From: Rhodopirellula halodulae
GTDB taxonomy: Bacteria; Planctomycetota; Planctomycetia; Pirellulales; Pirellulaceae
Length of the DNA stretch: 64,000 nucleotides
NCBI RefSeq assembly: GCF_020966775.1
Contig: NZ_JAJKFV010000002.1
Location: 248,001 to 312,000, forward strand
Direction: 5' to 3'
The position numbers and the translations under genes were made by a program. Every line of letters starts with the position of its first letter. Positions within the stretch are counted from its first letter, which is position 1. Below are positions 43,024 through 52,035 of this stretch, in pieces. Below the pieces are notes generated by a model. The model saw nothing but the letters and a program-made list of their open reading frames with translations. It had not been told where the DNA came from and made no database searches.

Positions 43024-45639
43024 ATGCCGCCCACAAATACCACACCGACGAAGACGGAATCCATCACGCACAAGCAGCCCTCGATCCACGAGGCCCCTCA
43101 AACGCTTGGCGTCCTCGATTCAATCATACAAACCGTCGAGCAGAGGATTTCGCCCGTCTGGCCACTGAAGGACTACGTGGCCGTCAACCCGTACGCCGGG
43201 TTTGCAAAACAAGAATTCTTGGCAACGCGTGAGTACCTCCGTACTTTGTCGGACCTCGAATTCTTCATGCCGGTGGACTACTACCGACAACAGTTTGCTG
43301 CTGGCGAACTCGATCGCAACGACATCTCCGCCGCGGTGGATGAATTGGTTGCGGACCGTGTGGAAGGTGCAGAACGAATCGACGTGAATCAAGTGGTGAC
43401 GCTCCTACGACAGGCATCCACGCCCAGCCCAACCGCAGATGCAGAATTCACTCACCCCGCCAACGACAACCGAACTCTTTTCACACTCGCAGAGATCATC
43501 GACGCTGATACGGATTCCGATTGGTGCCGTTCGATTACATCAGAGATTTCGAAACAGTGTGCTTCTCACTATGACGATGGCCAGGCCACTTGGTGCAGCA
43601 CATCACGTGACCTGCCACTCTTCACCGCATGGCGATCGGAGAAACTGCGTGATCGAACCTTTGAAATTCTTGGTGTTTCTGGTTTTCGGAAGTTTGTTTC
43701 TGCGCTGCCTCACGACGGTAGCGCAGCCCTGTCTTGGCTGATGAACCAACTTGGTTTGCCAATAGAGCTTTGGGAGGACTACCTACTTTGCTCCGCACTT
43801 AAGCTGCCCGGTTGGAGCGCATGGACGCGATATCAACAACGCGAAGCCAATCATGCTGGAATCGAAAACGATGACTTCATCGGTTTGATCGCGATTCGAA
43901 TGGCCTACGAAGTGGCGATCTCCAAGCACCTGAACTTTCATGTTGCTTGGCCAAGCTTCGCAAACAAACACCTGAAGAATCGCGAACGAGCCGCACATCC
44001 CAGCAATCATGATTTGCTTCGATACGCGTTGCTCAAGGCGAGCGAAATTGCCTACCGCAATCGTTTGCTTGGTGATTTGGGCGGTCAGAAATCAGCAAGC
44101 CTCGGTGAAGGTTCAGTCGATGGACAAACGAGTCTCGATCACTCTGCGGATTCATCTCCACCGCTGGCACAAATGGTCTTTTGCATCGACGTTCGATCCG
44201 AACGGTTACGACGTCATCTCGAAGCGACATCCTCTGCCATCGAGACCTTTGGTTTTGCAGGCTTCTTTGGCATTCCCATGGAATTTGTTGAGTTGGGAAC
44301 CAACCAGGGATCTCCAAACGTTCCTGCGTTGATCCAGCCGCAGTTTCGCGTCCACGAGGAGATTGACACCGTCGATGCAGACCAGAATTCCAGCTTCGCC
44401 ACGAAGCGACTCAATCTTCGTTTCATGCGGAAAGCTTGGAAAGAGTTCCAATCATCCGCTATCAGCATGTTCGCTTTCGTGGAAACCACCGGCCTGCTTT
44501 ACGGATGGAAACTATTGGCTCGGTCACTGGGCTGGAAACCTTCACTTCAGCACCGCTTCGACGGCGTCGCCAAGGAGCACCGCTGCGAGCTATCTCCTTC
44601 GATTGACAATTTGCCGGAACGAGGTGTCACCTTTGAGAAGCAGGTTGATCTCGCAGAATCCATTCTGCGAGGGATCGGAATTCTCCACGACTTCGGCCGG
44701 CTGGTCGTTTTCTGCGGTCATGGCAGCGAAGTGCAAAACAATCCCTTGCAAGCAGGATTGGACTGCGGCGCATGCGGTGGCCATTCAGGCGAACCCAATG
44801 CAAGGTTCGCCGCGAAATTGCTGAACCAACCCCACATCCGTCAATCACTCGTGCAGCGTGGCATCGAAATCCCTGACGACACTCAGTTTGTAGCGGCACT
44901 TCACAACACCACCACGGACGAGATTTCATTCTTCGATGACCATTTGCTGCCGTCGTCGCACTTAGGCGACCGACAACAACTGCAATCGTTGGCGACGGAT
45001 GCGACCCAGCGAACTCGCATGGAACGCTGCCGATTGCTTCCGGGACCTGACACGAATGACGTCGTGCGACGCAGTGGTGATTGGTCCGAAGTGCGTCCCG
45101 AATGGGGGCTGGCTGGGAATGCGGCGTTCATCGCGGCACCTCGACAGTTCACGCAATCCGTGTCGCTCGATGGAAGGTCGTTCCTGCACAGCTATGACTA
45201 CCGCAATGACCGGGACTTCACAGTGCTGGAACAAATCATGACCGCCCCCATGGTCGTCGCGAATTGGATCAACATGCAGTACTACGCTTCCACTGTGGAC
45301 CCAATTCATTTCGGAAGCGGCAACAAAACAGTCCACAACGTGGTCGGTGGATTCGGAATCCTCTCGGGCAACGGGGGTGATCTGATGAGCGGACTGCCAT
45401 GGCAATCTGTACACGACGGCAAGCACTATCAACACCATCCTCTTCGCTTGCTCGCAGTCCTCGCCGCTCCACGCGATGCGATCACATCGGTTCTCGAAAA
45501 ACATCCCAATGTTGCAGAGCTGATTTCAAACGGCTGGATTCACTTGGTCGCAGCAGAGGGACATCGGCTCTATCGCTATACCGAACAAAACACGTGGGAA
45601 GAAACCACTCACAACCCCACTCATCCAACCGCCGTTTGA
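43024..45639 (+). CDS. dabA: DabA/MpsB: DUF2309 zinc-binding subunit of an inorganic-carbon transporter
   Basis: 871 residues from ATG at 43024. DUF2309 (PF10070) throughout: ISPVWPLKDYVAVNPYAGFA near the N-terminus, MVFCIDVRSERLRRHLE (~386, Cys and Asp ligands) and the second zinc site CGHGSEVQNN ... DCGACGGHSGEPNARFA (~564-583, His and Cys). These four residues correspond to the zinc site of DabA in Halothiobacillus, which resembles a beta-carbonic-anhydrase site. It pairs with DabB in the cytoplasm at the membrane. A small unknown gene follows after 41 bp. Confidence 0.95.
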   Translation: MPPTNTTPTKTESITHKQPSIHEAPQTLGVLDSIIQTVEQRISPVWPLKDYVAVNPYAGFAKQEFLATREYLRTLSDLEFFMPVDYYRQQFAAGELDRNDISAAVDELVADRVEGAERIDVNQVVTLLRQASTPSPTADAEFTHPANDNRTLFTLAEIIDADTDSDWCRSITSEISKQCASHYDDGQATWCSTSRDLPLFTAWRSEKLRDRTFEILGVSGFRKFVSALPHDGSAALSWLMNQLGLPIELWEDYLLCSALKLPGWSAWTRYQQREANHAGIENDDFIGLIAIRMAYEVAISKHLNFHVAWPSFANKHLKNRERAAHPSNHDLLRYALLKASEIAYRNRLLGDLGGQKSASLGEGSVDGQTSLDHSADSSPPLAQMVFCIDVRSERLRRHLEATSSAIETFGFAGFFGIPMEFVELGTNQGSPNVPALIQPQFRVHEEIDTVDADQNSSFATKRLNLRFMRKAWKEFQSSAISMFAFVETTGLLYGWKLLARSLGWKPSLQHRFDGVAKEHRCELSPSIDNLPERGVTFEKQVDLAESILRGIGILHDFGRLVVFCGHGSEVQNNPLQAGLDCGACGGHSGEPNARFAAKLLNQPHIRQSLVQRGIEIPDDTQFVAALHNTTTDEISFFDDHLLPSSHLGDRQQLQSLATDATQRTRMERCRLLPGPDTNDVVRRSGDWSEVRPEWGLAGNAAFIAAPRQFTQSVSLDGRSFLHSYDYRNDRDFTVLEQIMTAPMVVANWINMQYYASTVDPIHFGSGNKTVHNVVGGFGILSGNGGDLMSGLPWQSVHDGKHYQHHPLRLLAVLAAPRDAITSVLEKHPNVAELISNGWIHLVAAEGHRLYRYTEQNTWEETTHNPTHPTAV

Positions 45640-45680
45640 TCCGCACTCAAACCACCTTCGCCTCTTACTAGGAAACGATC

Positions 45681-46238
45681 ATGTCGATGACCTTGACCAT
45701 TCAAAAATGTCCTAACGCCACCCTGCTCGAGAACGCTTTCCGCGCGGCAACACGACCGATCAATTGGTTGGTGATCACGCACAATGATCCCCAACTCCTA
45801 CACGCGTTGAAATCAGGCATGAAAGACGAATCAGCCGCCTTTTTGACGGTATCCCAAGAGTCGTGGGACTTTGAGGATCCAGAGTTCGCCGAAGCAATTG
45901 ACCGAGGACTTCATCAGGCCGACATCCAACAACTGTTGCTTGTTGGCGGTCCAAGAGCGGTCCCATCGTTCGACCACTCAGTGCAGCCTGAGACAGCACA
46001 GGAGGCAACAACCGGGTACACCAAGTTGCTCGCGGGAGCCAAGCTAGTCAACATGCGCGACCGTGAATCTCGCGAATGGTTGGCTCAACAAACAAAGATG
46101 CTTCTTCGCGTACCCGCGGTTCACACTCGTTGGTCCAACGGAAAGCTGGACGTGACCGGACTTTACCATCGATCCGAAAGCGGACTTTTTTTAGCCTACG
46201 ACGTCAACCGAGATCGCTACCACGCATTGACCAGTTGA
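45681..46238 (+). CDS. Hypothetical protein in the DAB operon, 185 residues
   Basis: Follows dabA after 41 bp with an AGGAAAC site before the ATG, so it is almost certainly part of the same transcript. The protein has the appearance of a small alpha/beta enzyme: NWLVITHNDPQLLHALKSG, and DIQQLLLVGGPRAVPSFDHS, which loosely recalls the central strand of beta-carbonic anhydrases. It has only one Cys, so a classical zinc site is not seen. It does not match a family I recognise. A 9-bp-arm hairpin lies 29 bp beyond its stop. Its position suggests it modulates DabAB or uses the bicarbonate. Confidence 0.75.
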   Translation: MSMTLTIQKCPNATLLENAFRAATRPINWLVITHNDPQLLHALKSGMKDESAAFLTVSQESWDFEDPEFAEAIDRGLHQADIQQLLLVGGPRAVPSFDHSVQPETAQEATTGYTKLLAGAKLVNMRDRESREWLAQQTKMLLRVPAVHTRWSNGKLDVTGLYHRSESGLFLAYDVNRDRYHALTS

Positions 46239-46252
46239 TCGTGGGTTCGTTT

Positions 46253-47089
46253 TCAATCGCTTGGCTGCTGCCCTTCGTCAAAGGGCAGCAAACTATTCAC
46301 CGCAACGTAGTCGGGCGACAATTCCAACAAACGGTCCAACGTATCGGCGAGCCTTCGAATCGCGTCCCAATTGGCGGCGGTGTAGGGCTGAGAATGTGCC
46401 AGGTTGTTGCGAAGTTTCTCGAGGTCTTTGACGACGCTGCGAATTTCATTTTTGGAACGTTTCCAGAATCGTTCTCGCAGCGTGTCCGACTTCGCGAAAA
46501 TTTGGCCTTTGTCAGACAACTGCAAACAGTCGATCAGCTTCACACTCTCTTTTCGTCGTGCTCTCTCATTTTGCAAGTCCTTTGCTTTTTCAGCTCTGGC
46601 TTCGGACAAGGATGCTTGCCACGATTCGTCCGGATAGGCCCGGTCAATGATTCGAGTCAAACTCATTTCAAAAAGCGTGATCATGCCGAACAACCACATC
46701 CGCATGGGTGGCTTTTCCAGGTCATGACGATGAATGACCCCGACGGGTTGACCCAACGTCGCCACTAAAACAAATGGATGACGGTCTAGCAGGTTCACCA
46801 CGCTTTGCACTGCGGACGTTGTTGCCACGACGGCAGCGTCTTCGAGGGGGTGCATCTGATCCGTGATCGAACGGTTGTCGAGACGTTCCTGATGCAGGTA
46901 GCCCTTCACAATCCCGTCGACACGGATCCCCAGAACCGTGAGTGGTCTTTCCACCATGAATTCGCGGATCACCTTCGTTTCGCTGGTGGAATCAAAGGAA
47001 GCCAGCGGTTCCGCCAGATCGCGAGCCACGATGCTCTCTTGAAAAACTCGTCTCAATCCTTCGGCACTCGCGGCAATCGCATCGATCAT
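46253..47089 (-). CDS. CBS-domain pair fused to a HEPN-type domain
   Basis: 278 residues from ATG at 47089, supported by a GAGG ribosome-binding site; the frame extends to 47191. Two CBS repeats (~20-120: MVERPLTVLGIRVDGIVKG, FVLVATLGQPVGVIHRHDLE) normally bind adenine nucleotides. After a helical linker (RMWLFGMITLFEMSLTRIID) the C-terminus has LEKLRNNLAHSQ: R227-N-x-x-x-H232, the Rx4H motif of HEPN ribonucleases. A nucleotide-sensing switch controlling RNA cleavage is a fair inference. It is convergent with the DAB operon (14-bp gap). Confidence 0.75.
   Translation of the reverse strand: MIDAIAASAEGLRRVFQESIVARDLAEPLASFDSTSETKVIREFMVERPLTVLGIRVDGIVKGYLHQERLDNRSITDQMHPLEDAAVVATTSAVQSVVNLLDRHPFVLVATLGQPVGVIHRHDLEKPPMRMWLFGMITLFEMSLTRIIDRAYPDESWQASLSEARAEKAKDLQNERARRKESVKLIDCLQLSDKGQIFAKSDTLRERFWKRSKNEIRSVVKDLEKLRNNLAHSQPYTAANWDAIRRLADTLDRLLELSPDYVAVNSLLPFDEGQQPSD
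46267..46289. terminator. Perfect hairpin at the 3' ends of the converging DAB and CBS-HEPN genes
   Basis: Two 9-bp perfect arms (GCTGCCCTT / AAGGGCAGC) enclose CGTCA. It lies 29 bp past the last DAB-operon stop and inside the final codons of the CBS-HEPN gene. Without a T-tract it is a weak terminator candidate, but it could block or process both transcripts. Confidence 0.45.
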
Positions 47090-47431
47090 CTCTACCTCGA
47101 TTCTTCTTTGTACGGTGTGGGACAGACGGAAATGACCGCTGGAGGAAACAGAAACTACGCTGAAACATACCGGTTCTCCGCAACCGTTCACCAGATCCGT
47201 TGTCGGCGCGGCATTTGGGTTGGTGGGTTTGATTCGTTCCCTTCACGGAGAAGGCTCATCAGCATGTTGATGATTGGTCGAAAGTTCGCAGGCAAAGTTG
47301 AGCAATTGCTGACAGATCATTTTCAACACAGCCAACTCGCGTCCGCGACCGAGTCCACCGAACGATCTTTGCTTTCTCAATCCTTGCCATTTCGATTCTT
47401 GGTGCGAGCCTGCCGATTGTTGGCTCCGCTC

Positions 47432-47514
<83 letters not shown>

Positions 47515-47685
47515 TGCCGGCCCGGTTGCCAACTGAAAAAACAAACCGCCCGCTTTGGCTCACCACTCAGCGGCGATGTGTCAAACCGGCGCAGCAGGCC
47601 ATCGATCATTGCCCTCGCGGGGCGTTGCAAGCATAATTTTTCGCATGAGCCGATCTTTGGTTCGCATCCGCCCCAATTGCTCCCC

Positions 47686-48297
47686 GTGTCAAACGCCAAA
47701 CAACTTCTGAACCACAACAGCCGACCAGCTCGAGCCTTGCAGTGGTTCTTGCTGCTGTCGGTGAGCTTTGCGCTGTCGGGGGTACTCGTGGTCCCAGCTC
47801 CCAAAGTGACAACCGGACAGAGTACGGAGCGATACCCATGTGAGAATTGCCCTTGCGGTTGCTCGTCCGCAGACTTCTGCTGGGACAAATGTTGCTGCCA
47901 CACGGATCAAGAAAAGCTTGTGTGGGCCGAACAGAACAATGTGAAGCCTCCCGATTTCTTGATGACGAGAGTGGCAATTGCCGAGCAAACTCGCACAAAT
48001 TCAGCCGAGAGTTCTTGCTGCCACTGCTCGAATTCGCGATCTGGAAACTGCGACGTCCGTCAAAACGACCGAGACGTCCCGAGGTCAGCGGCAACATCAG
48101 GCGGGGTCAAAACCGTGTTGATGTGGAAGGCAGAAGAATGCCGTGGCTTGAAGCATTTGTGGAATTTGGTTGCGGCTGCTTACGTACAACCGTTGAACGA
48201 TTCATTCACTGTTGACCCACCACTATTGGGCCGGCTCGCCTTTTTTCACGAGGACGCCGCCTCGTATCTCATTTCGCCGGACCCGCCGATTCCGTAG
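47686..48297 (+). CDS. Secreted Cys-rich planctomycete hypothetical protein
   Basis: About 203 residues from a GTG start, which places a signal peptide or anchor (QWFLLLSVSFALSGVLVV) at the N-terminus; the frame extends to an ATG at 47578. A dense cysteine cluster, CENCPCGCSSADFCWDKCCC, is followed by H-T-D, then a second CCHC group (ESSCCHCSNSRSGNC). The spacing suits metal binding or disulfides. The motif group looks planctomycete-specific from its resemblance to other Cys-rich hypotheticals. Function unknown. Confidence 0.75.
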   Translation: MSNAKQLLNHNSRPARALQWFLLLSVSFALSGVLVVPAPKVTTGQSTERYPCENCPCGCSSADFCWDKCCCHTDQEKLVWAEQNNVKPPDFLMTRVAIAEQTRTNSAESSCCHCSNSRSGNCDVRQNDRDVPRSAATSGGVKTVLMWKAEECRGLKHLWNLVAAAYVQPLNDSFTVDPPLLGRLAFFHEDAASYLISPDPPIP

Positions 48298-48678
48298 GTG
48301 GATGATTTCAAATCGCAATGCCCGTCCAGCGGCGATTCGCCTGGCATTGGTACAGATTTCGTGCATCAACAGGGCAACTGCCGGTCGTCAACATGTTTGA
48401 CCGGACAGGGTCTGTCCGTATGTCGGTCGATGCCATCGAAGAAGTCATGGACTGGTTTGCGTCCACCATCAAACGTCACCGCTCACGTCATCCATTGACT
48501 TGAGAGAGTCGCTTCGTGCGTGTCGACATCTCGCGTGCCGCAAAAGCACCGCGTGGAGCGAGGTGACCGTCGATCGATCTCCGCATGCATCCAAAGTTGG
48601 ATTTTGACTCCGCTTGGAAGCTGCCTGCGCTGACGTTGTGTCCACTGATCATTCAACTTTCAAAATCACTCAAATCTC
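48298..48678. other. 381-bp gap without a convincing gene
   Basis: Short frames exist here (for example a 61-residue one at 48318-48503), but none has a ribosome-binding site or a family match. No repeat or terminator is visible. Confidence 0.5.
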
Positions 48679-49692
48679 ATGTCACTTCATCGAACAAACA
48701 CGAGTTCGCGTTTCGCGTTCACACTCGTCGAGTTGCTCGTGGTCATCGCCATCATTGGCGTCCTTGTCGGTCTTCTGTTGCCGGCCGTGCAATCCGCTCG
48801 CGAAGCAGCTCGACGAATGAGCTGCAGCAACAACATGAAGCAGATCGGACTCGCACTGCACATGCACCACGACATTGTGAACTACTTTCCTTCCCAACGA
48901 GACCAAGCCGAGGCGCCGGTTCCGGCGAACCAGCAGTCTTTCTATCGCTGGGGGCCCCTTGGACTATTGACGCCCTATCTCGAACAGTCCGCGATCTACC
49001 AAGCAATTGACCTCAAAAAACCGCTCTATCTTTTCTCGATGGGGCCGCCGCCCGGCGTCACCACGCACCCTGACTTGGGTGAAGAGGTTGCCACCAAGGT
49101 GCCGACATTCTTGTGCCCGAGCGACGTCAACGATCGCGTGAGCGAAGACTGGGGAGCGACGAACTACCACGCCAACAATGGCACCGCACAAGACGGCGGA
49201 ATCTATGTCGACTGCGACGGACTGTTTTACATCGACTCACGGAAACGATTTCGTGACATCCTCGATGGGACCTCACACACAGCGGCTTTCTGCGAAACTC
49301 TGATTGGTTCCGGTTTGCCCGACAGCACTCGTGGAGAAGCCAATCAAACCGCCGAGAGCGTCAATGCCTCGGTTTGGAACGCGGCTTCGCCAACCATCGA
49401 AGATTCCTGGTGCCTCAACGATGCCAGCCCCGTGATCTTCAAACGAGGCGAGAAATGGGCAGATGGATCCGTCAATGACTCGGGCTACCACCACTTTCGA
49501 GCGCCGAACTCAATCGTGAACGACTGCTACTCACGGTATGCAGCCATCAAAAGCGGCCGCAGTCGTCACACGGGTGGCGTCACGGTGTTGCTCGCGGATG
49601 GATCCGTGCATTTCGTAACCGAATCCATCGACGCCAACGTTTGGCGTTTGGTCGGCTCCATCGCTGACCGAGAAGTCGTTCCTGAATTCTGA
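48679..49692 (+). CDS. DUF1559 protein with type-IV-pilin-like N-terminus
   Basis: 337 residues. The N-terminal SRFAFTLVELLVVIAIIGVL is a prepilin-type cleavage and helix motif (FTLVELL). SREAARRMSCSNNMKQIGLA and the C-terminal GGVTVLLADGSVHFVTESID are DUF1559 signatures. Hundreds of copies occur per planctomycete genome; they are thought to be pseudopilin-like surface or secretion proteins of unknown role. This copy is followed at 95 bp by a PQQ-propeller gene. Confidence 0.95.
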   Translation: MSLHRTNTSSRFAFTLVELLVVIAIIGVLVGLLLPAVQSAREAARRMSCSNNMKQIGLALHMHHDIVNYFPSQRDQAEAPVPANQQSFYRWGPLGLLTPYLEQSAIYQAIDLKKPLYLFSMGPPPGVTTHPDLGEEVATKVPTFLCPSDVNDRVSEDWGATNYHANNGTAQDGGIYVDCDGLFYIDSRKRFRDILDGTSHTAAFCETLIGSGLPDSTRGEANQTAESVNASVWNAASPTIEDSWCLNDASPVIFKRGEKWADGSVNDSGYHHFRAPNSIVNDCYSRYAAIKSGRSRHTGGVTVLLADGSVHFVTESIDANVWRLVGSIADREVVPEF

Positions 49693-49787
49693 TTCCCGCC
49701 GGCCCACTTTGACCAATTGTTCCTCTTGTGCCAGCTTCCATGGCTGGTCTCCGTTCAATCCCGACAACTCTTTTTTAGAGCAATAAC

Positions 49788-51101
49788 ATGCCTTCGATCT
49801 TGATATCCATTTTGATTCTGACGACGACGGCGGTGGAAACCTGGCCTTCCTTTCTAGGGCCGACTCCATCTTCGCTTGACGCTTCTCAACTGCCGCTGAA
49901 ATGGAGCCCAACAGACGGTATTTCTTGGACCGCCGAGATTTCTGGTCACGGGCAATCCAGCCCGGTGATTTGGGGTGACAAGCTCTTCGTAACCAGCACC
50001 GATGGTCCGGAGAAAGACACCTACTTCGTCTCGTGCTTTCGAACGACCGATGGCCAGCAACTTTGGTCGCACAAATTTCCCAACAGCGTGCCTGTCGCCA
50101 ACAGTTACTACGTCAGCCGTGCCGCACCGACACCAACGGTCGACGCAGAACGTGTGGTGGCATTCTTTGAAAGCGGTGATTGTCTGGCTCTATCACACGA
50201 TGGCGAAGTGCTGTGGCAACGAGACCTGTCCAAAGACTATGGCCCCTTCGTCGCAGAATTCGGCCTGGGAGCCTCTCCTTGCCAAACCGAGGACTCGGTC
50301 ATCTTGTTGTTGGAACACGATGGCCCGAGTTGCCTGCTTGGGCTCGACAAACGAACCGGGCAAACGCTTTGGAAAACCGAACGCGAATCCACGCGGAGTT
50401 GGAGCTCACCTGCGATCGTGCGTATCCATGACATGCCCCAGGTCGTTGTCAGTTCGGGCGGCGGTGTGGACGGTTACGACCCGCATACTGGTGAACAGCA
50501 ATGGCACTTCGATGACATCGGCGGGAACACGGGCTGCACCCCGATAGACCGCGGCGAAGGCCGGTTCCTTGTCGGTGCATCGCCGGGTCGCAATGGCGAA
50601 AACGCTGGCTCGGCGGCTCAGTCCAACTGCATGATCCAGGTGACGCACGATGGTGACCAATACCTTGTAAAGAAACTCTGGATTGCCGAAGGTGCCGTCC
50701 CGTCCTGGGCATCCCCCATCGCTCATCAAGGTTTGGCGTATTGGATCAATCGCGCCGGCGTGGTTCATTGCTTTGACACCGAAACGGGCGAGAAGGTCTA
50801 CACCAAACGGACCGAACAATCATGCTGGGCGACCCCATTGGCGATCGGCGATCGGATTTACCTGTTTGGAAAAGACGGGCTGACCACCGTGCTCCAGGCG
50901 GGTCCCGAGTTCAAGGTGCTGGCTGAGAATCAAACTTGGGATCCCGAAAGCCTGCCCAAAGAGTCGTCGCTTCCCGAAGAGAAAGACGAGCGGCGACGCC
51001 AAGCCAGCGCCATGTTCAGCAAACCCACCCTGTACGGGTACGCAGTGACTTCCGACGCAATTTTTGTTCGCGTGGGGAACGCCATTCTTTGTTGTGAATA
51101 G
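49788..51101 (+). CDS. PQQ-binding-like beta-propeller protein, secreted
   Basis: 437 residues. A short hydrophobic leader is followed by propeller blades with the repeating pattern D-x-x-x-G-x-x-x-W: FRTTDGQQLWSHKFP, SHDGEVLWQRDLSKDYG, DKRTGQTLWKTERESTRSWS, HTGEQQWHFDDIGGNTG, FDTETGEKVYTKRTEQSCWA. The GHGQSSPVIWGDKLFVTSTD stretch is typical of the outer-membrane-like planctomycete group rather than BamB. It may bind a cofactor or act as a scaffold; no catalytic residues are recognisable. Confidence 0.88.
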   Translation: MPSILISILILTTTAVETWPSFLGPTPSSLDASQLPLKWSPTDGISWTAEISGHGQSSPVIWGDKLFVTSTDGPEKDTYFVSCFRTTDGQQLWSHKFPNSVPVANSYYVSRAAPTPTVDAERVVAFFESGDCLALSHDGEVLWQRDLSKDYGPFVAEFGLGASPCQTEDSVILLLEHDGPSCLLGLDKRTGQTLWKTERESTRSWSSPAIVRIHDMPQVVVSSGGGVDGYDPHTGEQQWHFDDIGGNTGCTPIDRGEGRFLVGASPGRNGENAGSAAQSNCMIQVTHDGDQYLVKKLWIAEGAVPSWASPIAHQGLAYWINRAGVVHCFDTETGEKVYTKRTEQSCWATPLAIGDRIYLFGKDGLTTVLQAGPEFKVLAENQTWDPESLPKESSLPEEKDERRRQASAMFSKPTLYGYAVTSDAIFVRVGNAILCCE

Positions 51102-51153
51102 AATGCTCAGCATCGGAACGACTTTCCCAATTCCCAACCGAAGCGGACAACAG

Positions 51154-51864
51154 ATGAATCGTTGGACAACTTGCGTCATTGCCAGTCTCACGTGCCTTTG
51201 TATTGCTGTGCAAGCGCAGGCTCACTATCTGTGGATCTCGGTGAAGCAAGGCACTGACGACACGCAAGTCGCCAACATTTACTTCGAAGAATCGCCCCAT
51301 CCGGGCGATGGCTCTTACATGGACCACTTCCTCGGCAAGAGCGACGTTTGGGTCCGAACGGTTTCGCAACCAATGCCATCCGCTGTCGCCGCGACGGAAG
51401 TCAAAGAAGGTGAGAATCGATGGATGCGTTCAACGATGCCACGCGCAACGGAATACAGTGTCGATGCATACGGCAAGTTTGGGGTGTACAGCTATGGGAA
51501 GACGAAAGTCCTGCTGCACTATTACGCGAGAAACCTGTCCGTCGAGTCTCATGACGCCATGCATGAGCTGGGACATGCCGAACAAATGGATTTCGACTTG
51601 GTTCCGCACGAAGTGGGTGACACCCTGGAATTCACCTTGCTGTGGCAGGGAAAGCCCGTTGCGGATCGAATGGTCTTCATTCGTGGAGCCGATGGCTTAC
51701 GCATAAATGTTTCGACCGACGCGAAGGGTCGTGTTGATTTGCAGCGTCCCGCGTCTGGCAACTTGACCCTCCGAAGCAGTGTCGAATTCGACACTCCTGG
51801 CGAGGATGACGGCGAAGCCTACGAGAAGGTGCGTCACAACATCACCCTCGTCATGCCTCTTTGA
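51154..51864 (+). CDS. DUF4198-like secreted protein
   Basis: 236 residues from the ATG at 51154, which begins a signal peptide (CVIASLTCLCIAVQAQAHYL) and replaces the longer frame at 51064. The AHYLWIS start of the mature chain and the C-terminal VTLRSSVEF-like beta strands recall DUF4198, a periplasmic family often seen with metal or carbohydrate genes. TLEFTLLWQGKPVADRMVFI looks like the Ig-like domain. It follows the PQQ gene at 52 bp and may be co-transcribed. Role unknown. Confidence 0.75.
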   Translation: MNRWTTCVIASLTCLCIAVQAQAHYLWISVKQGTDDTQVANIYFEESPHPGDGSYMDHFLGKSDVWVRTVSQPMPSAVAATEVKEGENRWMRSTMPRATEYSVDAYGKFGVYSYGKTKVLLHYYARNLSVESHDAMHELGHAEQMDFDLVPHEVGDTLEFTLLWQGKPVADRMVFIRGADGLRINVSTDAKGRVDLQRPASGNLTLRSSVEFDTPGEDDGEAYEKVRHNITLVMPL

Positions 51865-51879
51865 TGCGTCTGCGCAACT

Positions 51880-51935
51880 GGGGGCATTTGAGTTGTCTTG
51901 TGCCCGAACAAGCTCAAACGTTTGGGAGTGCCCCC
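51880..51935 (+). other. Bulged long hairpin between the DUF4198-like and SGNH genes
   Basis: Three nested perfect arms pair in order: GGGGGCA/TGCCCCC, TTTGAG/CTCAAA and CTTG/CAAG, with a 4-nt bulge on the 5' side and a 10-nt bulge on the 3' side. No T-tract follows. It may be an RNA structure or processing site in the 171-bp gap. Confidence 0.5.
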
Positions 51936-52035
51936 GTGCGCTTTCGCGAGTCAACGATCGCGAATCAACGGCGGGTCTTCGCGAGCGTGAACTCGGTTAG
52001 AATGAGCCGGTCAGCAACCTTTATTCAACCGGCCC

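Noticed and set aside
48318-48503. 61-residue frame with a coherent-looking end
   Set aside because: No ribosome-binding site or known family; overlapping alternative frames of equal length exist.
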